From Blastococcus sp. PRF04-17 (lineage in GTDB: Bacteria; Actinomycetota; Actinomycetes; Mycobacteriales; Geodermatophilaceae): a stretch of 64,000 nt of DNA. Positions 56,400 to 64,000 of the stretch are shown one piece after another. A program made the position numbers and the translations under genes. The notes under the pieces are model-generated. The model ran no database searches. It was given only the letters and a program-made list of their open reading frames with translations, and was not told the DNA's origin. The stretch spans positions 3,968,001 through 4,032,000 of the forward strand of contig NZ_CP095412.1 of NCBI RefSeq assembly GCF_023016265.1. Reading direction: 5' to 3'. Within the stretch, counting starts at the first letter, position 1. Each line of letters starts with the position of its first letter.

Positions 56400-57560
56400 G
56401 TGTCCCTGCCACCCCTGGTGGAGCCCGCCGCCGACCTCTCGATCGACGAGGTCCGCCGCTACAGCCGCCACCTGATCATCCCCGACGTCGGGATGGACGG
56501 GCAGAAGCGACTGAAGAACGCCAAGGTGCTCGCCGTGGGCGCCGGCGGCCTGGGCTCGCCGGTGCTGATGTACCTGGCCGCGGCCGGCGTGGGCACGCTC
56601 GGCATCGTGGAGTTCGACACGGTCGACGAGTCGAACCTGCAGCGCCAGATCATCCACGGGCAGTCCGACGTCGGCCGGTCCAAGGCCGAGAGCGCGCGGG
56701 ACTCCATCAAGGAGATCAACCCGCTCATCGACGTCCGGCTGCACGAGACGCGGCTGGACAGCGACAACGTGCTCGACATCTTCGGGCAGTACGACCTGAT
56801 CGTCGACGGCACCGACAACTTCGCCACGCGCTACCTGGTCAACGACGCGTGCGTGCTCCTGGGCAAGCCCTACGTGTGGGGGTCGATCTACCGCTTCGAC
56901 GGTCAGGTCTCGGTCTTCTGGAACGACCACGGGCCCAACTACCGCGACCTCTACCCGGTCCCGCCGCCGCCGGGCATGGTGCCCAGCTGCGCCGAGGGCG
57001 GCGTGCTCGGCGTCCTCTGCGCGACCATCGGCGCGATCCAGGCCACCGAGGCGGTCAAGCTGATCACCGGCATCGGCGAGACGCTGCTCGGCCGGCTCAT
57101 GGTCTACGACGCCCTGGAGATGACCTTCCGCACGATCAAGGTGCGCAAGGACCCCGAGGGGGAGCCGATCACCGGGCTCATCGACTACGAGGCCTTCTGC
57201 GGCGTCGTCTCGGTCGAGGCGCAGGAGGCCGCGGCCGGCTCCACCATCACCGTCGACGAGCTCAAGGACATGATGGACGCCGGCAAGGACTTCGAGCTGA
57301 TCGACGTCCGGGAGCCCAACGAGTACGAGATCGTGTCGATCCCCGGCGCGAAGCTGATCCCCAAGGACGAGATCCTGTCCGGGCGGGCGCTGTCGGAGCT
57401 GCCCAACGACAAGCCGATCGTGCTGCACTGCAAGACCGGCGTCCGCTCGGCCGAGGTGCTCGCCGCGGTCAAGAACGCCGGCTTCAAGGACGCGGTGCAC
57501 GTCCAGGGCGGCGTGACCGCGTGGGCCACCCGCATCGACAAGGCGCTCCCCACGTACTAA
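56400..57560 (+). CDS. moeZ: adenylyltransferase/sulfurtransferase MoeZ
   Basis: MoeZ adenylates the C-terminus of sulfur-carrier proteins and transfers sulfur for molybdopterin, thiamine and cysteine pathways. The 386 aa protein has the ThiF/MoeB nucleotide site VLAVGAGGLGSPVLMYLAAA, NLQRQIIHGQSDVGRSKA and DGTDNFATRYLVND. The C-terminal rhodanese domain holds the active cysteine in VLHCKTGVRSAEVL. The zinc CxxC of E1-like enzymes is not evident; PSCAEGGVLG has the adenylation-linked cysteine. GTG at 56400 with GAGAG ahead. Position equals Rv3206c. Confidence 0.95.
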   Translation: MSLPPLVEPAADLSIDEVRRYSRHLIIPDVGMDGQKRLKNAKVLAVGAGGLGSPVLMYLAAAGVGTLGIVEFDTVDESNLQRQIIHGQSDVGRSKAESARDSIKEINPLIDVRLHETRLDSDNVLDIFGQYDLIVDGTDNFATRYLVNDACVLLGKPYVWGSIYRFDGQVSVFWNDHGPNYRDLYPVPPPPGMVPSCAEGGVLGVLCATIGAIQATEAVKLITGIGETLLGRLMVYDALEMTFRTIKVRKDPEGEPITGLIDYEAFCGVVSVEAQEAAAGSTITVDELKDMMDAGKDFELIDVREPNEYEIVSIPGAKLIPKDEILSGRALSELPNDKPIVLHCKTGVRSAEVLAAVKNAGFKDAVHVQGGVTAWATRIDKALPTY

Positions 57561-57618
57561 GAGGACCCCTCGCCCCCCGACCCTCGCTCCGCTCGGGCCG
57601 GGCCCCTGCGAGGGAGCC
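57561..57618 (+). repeat. 3' hairpin repeat, copy F
   Basis: Begins at the base after the moeZ stop. The outer stem is 57567-57573 with 57608-57614 (seven pairs; next position mismatched). The inner stem is 57576-57583 with 57595-57602, A.C mismatch at 57580/57598. The loop is TCGCTCCGCTC, the same as copy C. Confidence 0.78.
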
Positions 57619-57620
57619 GC

Positions 57621-57665
57621 ACGACGGCCCCGCCCGCCCTTCGAGGGGCGGTCGGGGCCGTCGTC
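57621..57665 (+). terminator. long hairpin terminator after moeZ
   Basis: A stem of about 19 bp with one mismatch and one bulge (ACGACGGCCCCG arm at 57621-57632 pairs with the matching arm ending 57665) follows repeat copy F by two bases. It probably ends moeZ transcription. Confidence 0.75.
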
Positions 57666-57680
57666 GTCTTCACTGACGGC

Positions 57681-58262
57681 ATGGCCGCCTTCTCGCCCGT
57701 GGAGTTGCTCGAGCTCTTCCAGCGCGCCCAGAACCAGTTCACCGACCAGGTCGACGCCGTCGCCCCCGACCAGTGGGCGGACGAGTCGCTGCCGGGCTGG
57801 ACGGTCGCCGATCTGGTGGCCCACCTGGTGAGCGAGCAGCTGTGGGTGCCGCCGCTGCTGGCCGGCGAGCCCGTGGCCGAGGGCCGGTTCCCCGAGGACA
57901 CCACCGATCTGCTCGGCGCCGACCCGTTCACCGGCTGGGAGTCGGCGGCGGACAACGCGCTGTCGGCCTTCGCCGAGGACGACGCCCTGGTCCGCACCGT
58001 CCATCTCTCCCGCGGCCCGACACCGGCGACCCAGTACATCCTCGAGATGACCGCGGACCTGACGGTGCACGCCTGGGACCTCGCCCGGGCCACCGGCGGA
58101 GACACCGAACTGGACGGCGAGCTGGTCACCGCCGCGCTGGTCTTCGCCGAGCAGCTGCCCGAGGACGGCGTCCCCGGCCTGTTCGACCCGCCGCTGGACG
58201 TGTCGGCCGCCGCGGACCCGCAGACCCGGCTGCTGGCACGGTTCGGCCGCAAGGCGACCTGA
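57681..58262 (+). CDS. maleylpyruvate isomerase-N/DinB-like metal-binding protein (TIGR03086 type)
   Basis: The 193 aa four-helix protein has the family entry LPGWTVADLVAHLVSEQLWV and later LEMTADLTVHAWDLARATGG. The two conserved histidines there would bind divalent metal. Such proteins often use mycothiol as co-substrate; that is family knowledge, and the reaction here is unknown. ATG at 57681, 16 bases after the moeZ terminator. Confidence 0.85.
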   Translation: MAAFSPVELLELFQRAQNQFTDQVDAVAPDQWADESLPGWTVADLVAHLVSEQLWVPPLLAGEPVAEGRFPEDTTDLLGADPFTGWESAADNALSAFAEDDALVRTVHLSRGPTPATQYILEMTADLTVHAWDLARATGGDTELDGELVTAALVFAEQLPEDGVPGLFDPPLDVSAAADPQTRLLARFGRKAT

Positions 58263-58277
58263 CTCCAGGATGACGGC

Positions 58278-58565
58278 GTGACCGATCCCGCGGACGTCGA
58301 CGAGGCGGTGTTCGACGTCGTCGAGCAGATCCCACCGGGTCGGGTCAGCACCTACGGCGCCATCGGGCGCTTGCTGGGCATCGGACCACGCCGGGTCGCC
58401 CGGGCCCTGTCGTCGGGCGGGGGAGCGGTGCCGTGGTTCCGCGTCGTGCGGGCCGACGGGTCCGCCGCCGAGCCGGTGCGGGTGCGGCAGATGGAGCTGC
58501 TCGCCGCCGAGGGCGTCCCGATGCGCAACGGCCGCGTCGACATGCCCGCCGTGCACTGGCCGTGA
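58278..58565 (+). CDS. alkyltransferase-like (ATL) MGMT-family protein
   Basis: The 95 aa protein is an MGMT DNA-binding domain. EQIPPGRVSTYGAIGRLLG and GPRRVARALSSG are the helix-turn-helix with Arg finger. The active-site PCHR is replaced by PWFR, so the alkyl-accepting cysteine is missing. ATL proteins flag O6-alkylguanine for excision repair. It overlaps the GNAT gene by four bases (GTGA). Rv3204 is at the same place in M. tuberculosis. Confidence 0.88.
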   Translation: MTDPADVDEAVFDVVEQIPPGRVSTYGAIGRLLGIGPRRVARALSSGGGAVPWFRVVRADGSAAEPVRVRQMELLAAEGVPMRNGRVDMPAVHWP

Positions 58566-59094
58566 GCGACCACGAGTCCACGGTCCTCCGTCCTCTGGGG
58601 ACGGCGGACGGGTTCTTGCTGCGCGTCGCTACGTGGCTGAACGTCAACTGGGTGGAGCAGCGGTTCACCTTCGCGCAGGTCGACGCCGACCCCCACCTGG
58701 CCGCCTACTTCCGGTTCGTGCCCGAGCGCGGCGACTTCGGGTTCGTGGCCACGCTGGCCGGCCAGCCCACCGGCGTCGTGTGGGCCAGTTCCTTCACGGT
58801 GGAGGCTCCCGGCTACGGCTTCGTGCGCACCGGCGTGCCGGAGGTCAGCCTCTGCGTGCTGCCGGGCTATCGGGGCGTCGGTCTCGGCGGTGCCCTGCTC
58901 GAGGCGGCGACGGCCGAGGGCGCCGCCGCGGGCTCAGCGGGTTCAGCCTGAGCGTGGAGGACGGAAACCCGGCCCGTCGGCTGTACGAGCGAGCCGGGTT
59001 CGTGCCGGTGACGTCAGCGGCCACTGCCGGGACGATGTTCCTCGACCTCGACCTCGACCTCGACCTCGACCTCGACCTCGACCGGCCCGACTGA
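58562..59094 (+). CDS. GNAT-family N-acetyltransferase, frameshifted, with LD-repeat tail
   Basis: The protein shows the acetyl-CoA binding core PEVSLCVLPGYRGVGLGGAL and the C-terminal SLSVEDGNPARRLYERAGFV. The frame breaks at the G run 58930-58932; one more G restores GLSGFSLSVED and a 177 aa protein. The C-terminus is FLDLDLDLDLDLDLD, encoded by seven tandem CTCGAC units. Substrate unknown. GTG at 58562 overlaps the ATL stop. Confidence 0.8.
59041..59082 (+). repeat. hexanucleotide microsatellite (CTCGAC)7
   Basis: Seven perfect tandem copies of CTCGAC encode alternating Leu-Asp at the end of the GNAT gene. Gain or loss of units would keep the frame and change tail length. It is the only long perfect microsatellite I see in the window. 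Confidence 0.9.
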
Positions 59095-59420
59095 CCGCTG
59101 GTGCGCCGGTATGACGGTCTCCCCCGTGCGGACCAGTTCGGCGGCGTCCCCTTCAGCCATGGCAGGTTCGTGCCGACTCTCTGATCATGAACACCATGGC
59201 GTGCCGGGCGGTCGCCCAGGCCGGGCTGTCCGCGGCCACGGCGTCGCTGGACCACGAGGCCGAGTGGCCGCTCCTACTGGTCGCCGGCTGGCTGACCACG
59301 GCGGCGGACCTGATGGCCGAGGCAGGCGTGCGGGAGGCCGCCCTCGCCTGACCCGGGACGCGCCGTCCCGTCCGCCCCACGTGTCCCGGAAGTGTCCGAT
59401 CCGCGTGCTTCCATCGGGGG
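59095..59420. other. intergenic region between GNAT gene and adnA
   Basis: Most of this 326-base stretch shows no clear promoter or terminator. It contains one small possible gene (59187-59351). TATGAC and similar weak boxes are present but not convincing. Confidence 0.5.
59187..59351 (+). CDS. possible small protein (54 aa)
   Basis: ATG 59187 opens a 54 aa frame MNTMACRAVAQAGLSAATAS continuing to LLLVAGWLTTAADLMAEAGV and REAALA. It is hydrophobic and helix-prone and has high GC3, but no good ribosome binding site precedes it. I do not recognise it. It may be a real small gene or a chance frame. Confidence 0.35.
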   Translation: MNTMACRAVAQAGLSAATASLDHEAEWPLLLVAGWLTTAADLMAEAGVREAALA

Positions 59421-62400
59421 GTGGCACTCCGGGGGACTGACGCGGCACCGGTCTACCGGCTCGTCGCCGGTGAGCCGCACCGGCTCTCCGCGCCCCGGCT
59501 CGACCCCACGCAGCAGGCGGTCGTCGACCACGCCGGCGGCCCGCTGCTCGTGCTGGCCGGCCCGGGCACCGGGAAGACCACGACGATCGTCGAGGCCGTC
59601 GCCGCCCGCATCGACGCCGGTGTGGACCCCGAGCAGATCCTGGTCCTGACCTTCAGCCGCAAGGCGGCCGCCGAGCTGCGCTCCCGCATCACCGGCCGGG
59701 TCGCCCGCACGATCCGCGAGCCGCTGGCCCGCACCTTCCACTCCTACGCCTACGGCGTCCTCCGCCGCGCCGCGCTGCTGCGCGGCGACGCGCCGCCGCG
59801 GCTGCTCACCTCCGCCGAGCAGGACGCCGTCGTAGCCGAACTGCTCCGTGGTGACGCCGAGGAGGAGGGCGCGGTCCGCTGGCCGGCGTCGCTGGCTCCC
59901 GCCCTGGGGACGGCGGGATTCCGCACCGAGCTGCGCGACCTGCTGATGCGCGCCACCGAGCGCGGCGTGAGCGCCGAGCGGCTCGCGTCCTGGGGGCGGG
60001 CCACCGGCCGGGACCACTGGGTCCTCGCCGCCGCCTTCCAGGAGCAGTACGAGAACGTGACCGCGTTCGCGACCGCCGCGCGGGGGGACGCGTCCGGGTA
60101 CGACCCCGCCGAACTCGTGCGGCAGGCGATCCACGAGCTGAACGAGGACCCGGAGCTGCTCCGCCAGGAGCGCGAGCGGGCGCGCTGGCTGTTCGTCGAC
60201 GAGTACCAGGACACCGATCCCGCGCAGGTCGAGCTGCTCGAACTGCTCGCCGGGCGCGGCGGCAACCTGGTGGCGGTCGGCGACCCCGACCAGGCCATCT
60301 ACGCCTTCCGGGGCGCCGAGCCGCGGGGCCTCGTCGAGTTCCCGCAGCGTTTCCGGCACCTCGACGGCCGGGCCGCCCGGCGGGTGTCGCTCGGCGTCTG
60401 CCGCCGTTCCGGCGAGGAACTGCTCCGGATCAGCCGCACGGTCGCCGAGGGGCTGCCCGGGCCGTGGGAGCACCGCAGGCTCGCGGCCGTCGATGGCACG
60501 GAGCCGGGAGCGGCGGAGGCGCACGTCTTCCCGTCGGCGGCGGTCGAGGCCGCCTACCTCGCCGACGTGCTGCGCCGGGCCCACCTGCTCGGCGGGCTGC
60601 CGTGGTCGGAGATGGCCGTCGTGGTCCGTACCGCCACCGCGCTGGGCCCGCTGCGCCGCGCGCTCGCGTCGGCCGGCGTCCCGGTCGCCGTCTCCGCCGA
60701 CGACCTGCCGCTCGCCGCGCAGCCGGCGGTCGCCCCGTTCCTCAGCGCGCTGAGCGCCCTGCTTCCCGCGCCCGGATCAGCAGGCGAGGCGGTGGGGCTG
60801 GACGAGCCCGCCGCCGAGGCGCTGCTCGCATCCCCGCTCGGCGGCGCGACGGTGCTGGACCTGCGGCGGCTTCGTCGGGCGGTGCGCATCGCACTGGCCA
60901 AGCAGGGCATCGACGTCGCCGACCGGGGCGCGCCCCTGGCGACCGCTCTGGACGACGCGGCGCTGCTCGAGGCGCTGCCCGAGCACATCGCCCGCCCGGC
61001 CGTCCGCGTCGCCGCCGTCCTCGATGCCGGCCGGTTCGCGCTGGCGGACGACGGCACCGCCGAGGACGTGCTGTGGGCGATGTGGCAGCGCAGCGGCCTG
61101 GCCGGCCGGTGGGCGCGGGCCAGCGCCGCCGGCGGGCCGGCGGGCGCCGTCGCCGACCGCGACCTCGACGCCGTCGTGGCGCTCTTCGACGCGGCCGCGG
61201 GCTTCGTCGACCGGCTCCCCTCGGCCGACGTGCGCGCGTTCGTCGAGCACCTGTCGGCGCAGGAACTGCCCGGTGACACCGGGGCGGCCCGGGCGGTGGC
61301 CGGCGAGACGGTGCGGCTGCTGACGGCGCACGCCGCCAAGGGCCTGGAGTGGGACCTGGTGTGCGTGGCCGGGGTGCAGGAGGGCGTCTGGCCCGACCTG
61401 CGCGAACGGACGACGCTGCTCGGCACCGAGGAGCTCGTCGAGCGCGCCGCCGGCATCGACGGCACGCCGGTCGACCGCCGGACGCTCGCCCTGGCAGAGG
61501 AGCGGCGGCTCTTCTACGTCGCCTGCACCCGCGCCCGGCGACGGCTCGTCGTCACCGCCGTCGAGGGTGCGGTCGACGGCGCCGATGCGGGCGCCACCGC
61601 GTCCCGGTTCCTCGACCTGGTGGAGCCGCCACCGGAGGACGGCCGGCCGCACACCGAACTGCCCCGCTCGCTCACGCTGCCGGCGCTCGTCGCCGACCTG
61701 CGCCGTGCGGTGACCGATCCGCACACCCCGGCCCCGCGCCGGTCGGCGGCTGCTTCGGTGCTGCGCCGCCTCGCCGACGAGGGCGTTCCCGGCGCCGCGC
61801 CGTCCCGCTGGTGGGGGCTGGCCGAGCTCTCCGACGACGCGCCCCTGGTGCCCGAGGAGGCGCCGGTGCGGGTGCGGCCGTCGGCCATCGAGACGTTCCA
61901 GCGCTGCCCCCTGCGCTGGGTGCTCGGTGCCGTCGGCGCCGAGGCCTCGCCCGACACCACCCGGACCGTCGGGACGGCGGTGCACGACGTCGCCCAACAG
62001 GTCGCCGAGGGCCTGCCGCCCGCGGAGGCGCCGGCCGCGCTGGACGCCGAGCTGGACCAGCTCGACCTCGGACCGGGGTGGTCCGACCAGCGTCAGCGGA
62101 AGTCGGCGCAGGACATGCTCGCCCGCTTCCTCGCCTGGCACGCCGCCGCCGACCGGGAGTTGATCGCCGCCGAGGTGGAGTTCGACGCCACCGTCGGCCG
62201 CGCCGTCATCCGGGGCAAGGTCGATCGACTCGAGCGGGACGCCGACGGACGGCTCGTCGTCGTCGATCTCAAGACGGGCAAGACCGCCGCGAAGAACACC
62301 GAGGAGCACGGGCAGCTGGCTGCCTACCAGGTGGCCGTCGCCGCCGGCGGGTTCGGCAGCCACGGCCGTGTGCCCGGCGGGGCCGCCCTGCTACAGGTCG

Positions 62401-62609
62401 GCACCGGCGCGAAGGCCAAGGAGCAGCACCAGGAGCCGCTGCCCGCTGACCTGCCGGTCGAGCAGACCTGGGCCGGCGAACTGATCACGCAGGTGGGGGA
62501 GGGCATGGGGGCGGGGACGTTCGAGGTGCGCACCGGATCGCACTGCTCGCGCTGCCCCGCCCGTCGCAGCTGCCCCCTGCAGGAACCCGGCCGGCAGGTG
62601 ACCGGATGA
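59421..62609 (+). CDS. adnA: helicase-nuclease AdnA
   Basis: AdnA with AdnB forms the actinobacterial double-strand-break resection motor-nuclease. In this 1062 aa protein the UvrD-like helicase has Walker A VLAGPGTGKTTTIVEAV, FVDEYQDTDPAQVELLE, GDPDQAIYAFRGAEPR and LLTAHAAKGLEWD. The C-terminal RecB nuclease has VIRGKVDRLERDADGRLVVV followed by DLKTGK. Its iron-sulfur cluster uses FQRCPLRW and CSRCPARRSCPLQ. GTG at 59421. The stop overlaps adnB (ATGA). Length and order match Rv3202c. Confidence 0.95.
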   Translation: MALRGTDAAPVYRLVAGEPHRLSAPRLDPTQQAVVDHAGGPLLVLAGPGTGKTTTIVEAVAARIDAGVDPEQILVLTFSRKAAAELRSRITGRVARTIREPLARTFHSYAYGVLRRAALLRGDAPPRLLTSAEQDAVVAELLRGDAEEEGAVRWPASLAPALGTAGFRTELRDLLMRATERGVSAERLASWGRATGRDHWVLAAAFQEQYENVTAFATAARGDASGYDPAELVRQAIHELNEDPELLRQERERARWLFVDEYQDTDPAQVELLELLAGRGGNLVAVGDPDQAIYAFRGAEPRGLVEFPQRFRHLDGRAARRVSLGVCRRSGEELLRISRTVAEGLPGPWEHRRLAAVDGTEPGAAEAHVFPSAAVEAAYLADVLRRAHLLGGLPWSEMAVVVRTATALGPLRRALASAGVPVAVSADDLPLAAQPAVAPFLSALSALLPAPGSAGEAVGLDEPAAEALLASPLGGATVLDLRRLRRAVRIALAKQGIDVADRGAPLATALDDAALLEALPEHIARPAVRVAAVLDAGRFALADDGTAEDVLWAMWQRSGLAGRWARASAAGGPAGAVADRDLDAVVALFDAAAGFVDRLPSADVRAFVEHLSAQELPGDTGAARAVAGETVRLLTAHAAKGLEWDLVCVAGVQEGVWPDLRERTTLLGTEELVERAAGIDGTPVDRRTLALAEERRLFYVACTRARRRLVVTAVEGAVDGADAGATASRFLDLVEPPPEDGRPHTELPRSLTLPALVADLRRAVTDPHTPAPRRSAAASVLRRLADEGVPGAAPSRWWGLAELSDDAPLVPEEAPVRVRPSAIETFQRCPLRWVLGAVGAEASPDTTRTVGTAVHDVAQQVAEGLPPAEAPAALDAELDQLDLGPGWSDQRQRKSAQDMLARFLAWHAAADRELIAAEVEFDATVGRAVIRGKVDRLERDADGRLVVVDLKTGKTAAKNTEEHGQLAAYQVAVAAGGFGSHGRVPGGAALLQVGTGAKAKEQHQEPLPADLPVEQTWAGELITQVGEGMGAGTFEVRTGSHCSRCPARRSCPLQEPGRQVTG

Positions 62610-64000
62610 GGGGCTATCCCGACGCCGAGCAACTGCTCTTCGACATCCCCGGGCTCGAACCGGCCGACGAGCCGTCGGTGCAGCGGCTGCTCGACCCGGC
62701 CGAGGTCGCCCGCCGGTGCGGGCTGTCGTACGCGCCGTCGGGGGAGCAGGCGCGGGTCGTCGAGGCACCGGCCGACCGTCCGCTGGTCGTCGTCGCCGGT
62801 GCCGGCTCGGGCAAGACCGAGACGATGGCCGCCCGCGTCTCCTGGCTGGTGGCCAACCGGATCGTCGCGCCGGAGGAGATCCTCGGGCTGACCTTCACCC
62901 GCAAGGCGGCCAGCGAGCTCAACGAGCGCGTCCGGCTGCGGCTCGGCGCGCTGGCCCGGCACCCCGACACCGACGACGAGCTGCGCGCCCGCCTGGACGT
63001 CGCCCAGCCCACCGTCTCCACCTATCACGGGTACGCGGCCTCGCTGGTCGCGGAACACGGGCTGAGGATCGGCGTCGAGCCCGGCGCCGGCGTGCTCGGC
63101 CCGGCCATGTGCTGGGGTCAGGCGGCGACCGTGGTCTCGTCCTACACCGGCGACATGGACGACGTCCCGCTGACGCTGCTGACGACGGTCGAAGACGTCC
63201 TCGCCCTGGCCGCCGACCTGGGCGAGCACGACATCAGCCCGGCGGCCCTGCGTGCCTGGACGGCAGAGCTCGAAGCGCAGATCCGGTCCTACCCGGATGC
63301 GCCGCGCAAGAAGGGCCCGTACGCGCCGGTGCTCGAGATGCTCGCCCGGCAGAAGGCGCGGGTCGCACTGCTGCCGCTGGTCGAGGCGTTCGAGGCGCGC
63401 AAGCGGGCCGCCGGCGCGATCGACTACGCCGACCAGGTCGCCTACGCCGCCCGGATCGCGGTCGCCTCCCCCGAGGTCGGCCGCCGGGAGCGAGCGCGCT
63501 GGAAGGTCGTGCTGCTCGACGAGTACCAGGACACCAGCGTCGGCCAGCTGCGCATGCTTGAGGCACTGTTCGGCCGCGACACCGGGCACCCGGTGCTGGC
63601 GGTGGGCGACCCGCGGCAGTCGATCTACGGCTGGCGCGGTGCCTCGGCCGGCACCATCGAGCGCTTCGACCGGACCTTCCCCGGCGTGCCCGGCCGGCCC
63701 GCCCAGCGGCTGACGCTCGCCACGAGCTGGCGCAACGACGACGCCGTCCTGACGGTGGCGAACGCGGTCTCGGCGATGCTCCCGCCGCCCGCCCAGCCGC
63801 TGCCGGACCTCGCCCCCGCGCCGACGGCGGACAAGGGCTCGGTGACCGTCGGGCTGTACGAGACCGTCGCCGAGGAGACCGAGGCGCTCGCCGACCGGGT
63901 GGCCGCGTGCTGGCACGGCACCGACCCCGCGGCGCCTGGAAAGCCGGGTCACCGGCCGACGGTCGCCGTCCTGGCGCGCGCCCGCAAGCAGCTGCCCGGC
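62606..64000 (+). CDS. adnB: helicase-nuclease AdnB (partial, runs off the window)
   Basis: The 5' part (465 codons) of the second subunit. It shows Walker A VVVAGAGSGKTETMAARVSW, LTFTRKAASELNERVRLRL, VVLLDEYQDTSVGQLRMLEA, GDPRQSIYGWRGASAG and LATSWRNDDAVL. AdnB supplies the lead motor for translocation in mycobacteria. ATG at 62606 overlaps the AdnA stop. The nuclease domain would lie beyond base 64000. Confidence 0.94.
   Translation, partial: MRGYPDAEQLLFDIPGLEPADEPSVQRLLDPAEVARRCGLSYAPSGEQARVVEAPADRPLVVVAGAGSGKTETMAARVSWLVANRIVAPEEILGLTFTRKAASELNERVRLRLGALARHPDTDDELRARLDVAQPTVSTYHGYAASLVAEHGLRIGVEPGAGVLGPAMCWGQAATVVSSYTGDMDDVPLTLLTTVEDVLALAADLGEHDISPAALRAWTAELEAQIRSYPDAPRKKGPYAPVLEMLARQKARVALLPLVEAFEARKRAAGAIDYADQVAYAARIAVASPEVGRRERARWKVVLLDEYQDTSVGQLRMLEALFGRDTGHPVLAVGDPRQSIYGWRGASAGTIERFDRTFPGVPGRPAQRLTLATSWRNDDAVLTVANAVSAMLPPPAQPLPDLAPAPTADKGSVTVGLYETVAEETEALADRVAACWHGTDPAAPGKPGHRPTVAVLARARKQLPG

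Noticed and set aside
56019-58556. 845-codon open frame opposite moeZ and neighbours
   Set aside because: Antisense shadow; His/Asp/Val/Arg-rich text typical of reading GC-rich genes backwards, and it crosses a terminator and several gene ends.

Overview
The window is high-GC actinobacterial chromosome, close to saturated with genes. Three things point to the order: about two thirds of the genes follow the order of the Mycobacterium tuberculosis segments fbiB-fbiA-whiB2-manB-manA-sahH-mtrAB-lpqB-secA1 and rhlE-moeB1-adnA-adnB (recalled from memory), the codon use is strongly GC3-biased, and several genes appear to have leaderless starts. A chemoreceptor gene, FHA-type T7SS ATPase and CpaB/CpaE-like genes fit a motile soil actinobacterium. 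My best guess is Geodermatophilaceae (Blastococcus, Modestobacter or Geodermatophilus), which is an inference. I see no rRNA, tRNA, CRISPR, insertion sequence or prophage, so this is core chromosome.

Layout. 0.1-2.8 kb (minus strand): coenzyme F420 genes fbiA and fbiB, then rmlC. 3-15 kb: whiB2, a metallopeptidase-fold gene, DUF3499, then the mannose-phosphate genes manB, Trm112, SIS-domain and manA, interrupted by a DUF808 membrane protein and glpD. ahcY follows. 15-20.8 kb: the mtrA-mtrB-lpqB cell-envelope signalling operon, comF and hpf. 21-25.6 kb: secA with two small PPOX-fold oxidoreductases and an enoyl-CoA hydratase. 25.7-32 kb: an accessory patch (Rv3235-like, LysM protein, duplicated small-barrel protein, small HTH regulator, CpaB-like, CpaE-like, WS/DGAT, DUF6912). 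32-37 kb: a large EssC-like FHA/FtsK ATPase opposite a WXG100 gene. 37-43.9 kb: metabolic and hypothetical genes (MaoC, Nudix, DUF6758, PH-domain, PHP, RecB-like nuclease, MpaB-like, hydrolase). 43.9-51.5 kb: Rv3212-like propeller protein, rhlE, ferritin-like, SDR, chemoreceptor, DUF3107 and TetR. 51.5-64 kb: hydrolase, DUF3152 protease, ABC exporter, moeZ, alkyltransferase-like protein, and the AdnA/AdnB helicase-nuclease, with AdnB running off the end.

Two window-wide patterns matter most. First, at least seven copies of a roughly 55-60 base imperfect palindrome lie immediately after stop codons, in the same orientation as the upstream gene. The stems change in a compensatory way while a TCGC-NN-GCTC apical loop is kept. 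This looks like an undescribed family of 3'-UTR RNA hairpins. Second, eight conserved genes (nine sites) carry a single-base deletion, six of the nine in a G or C homopolymer that is exactly one base short. A tenth such loss would explain an in-frame comF-hpf fusion. This looks like systematic sequencing error rather than real gene decay, so those genes are annotated as whole genes with a probable artefactual frameshift.
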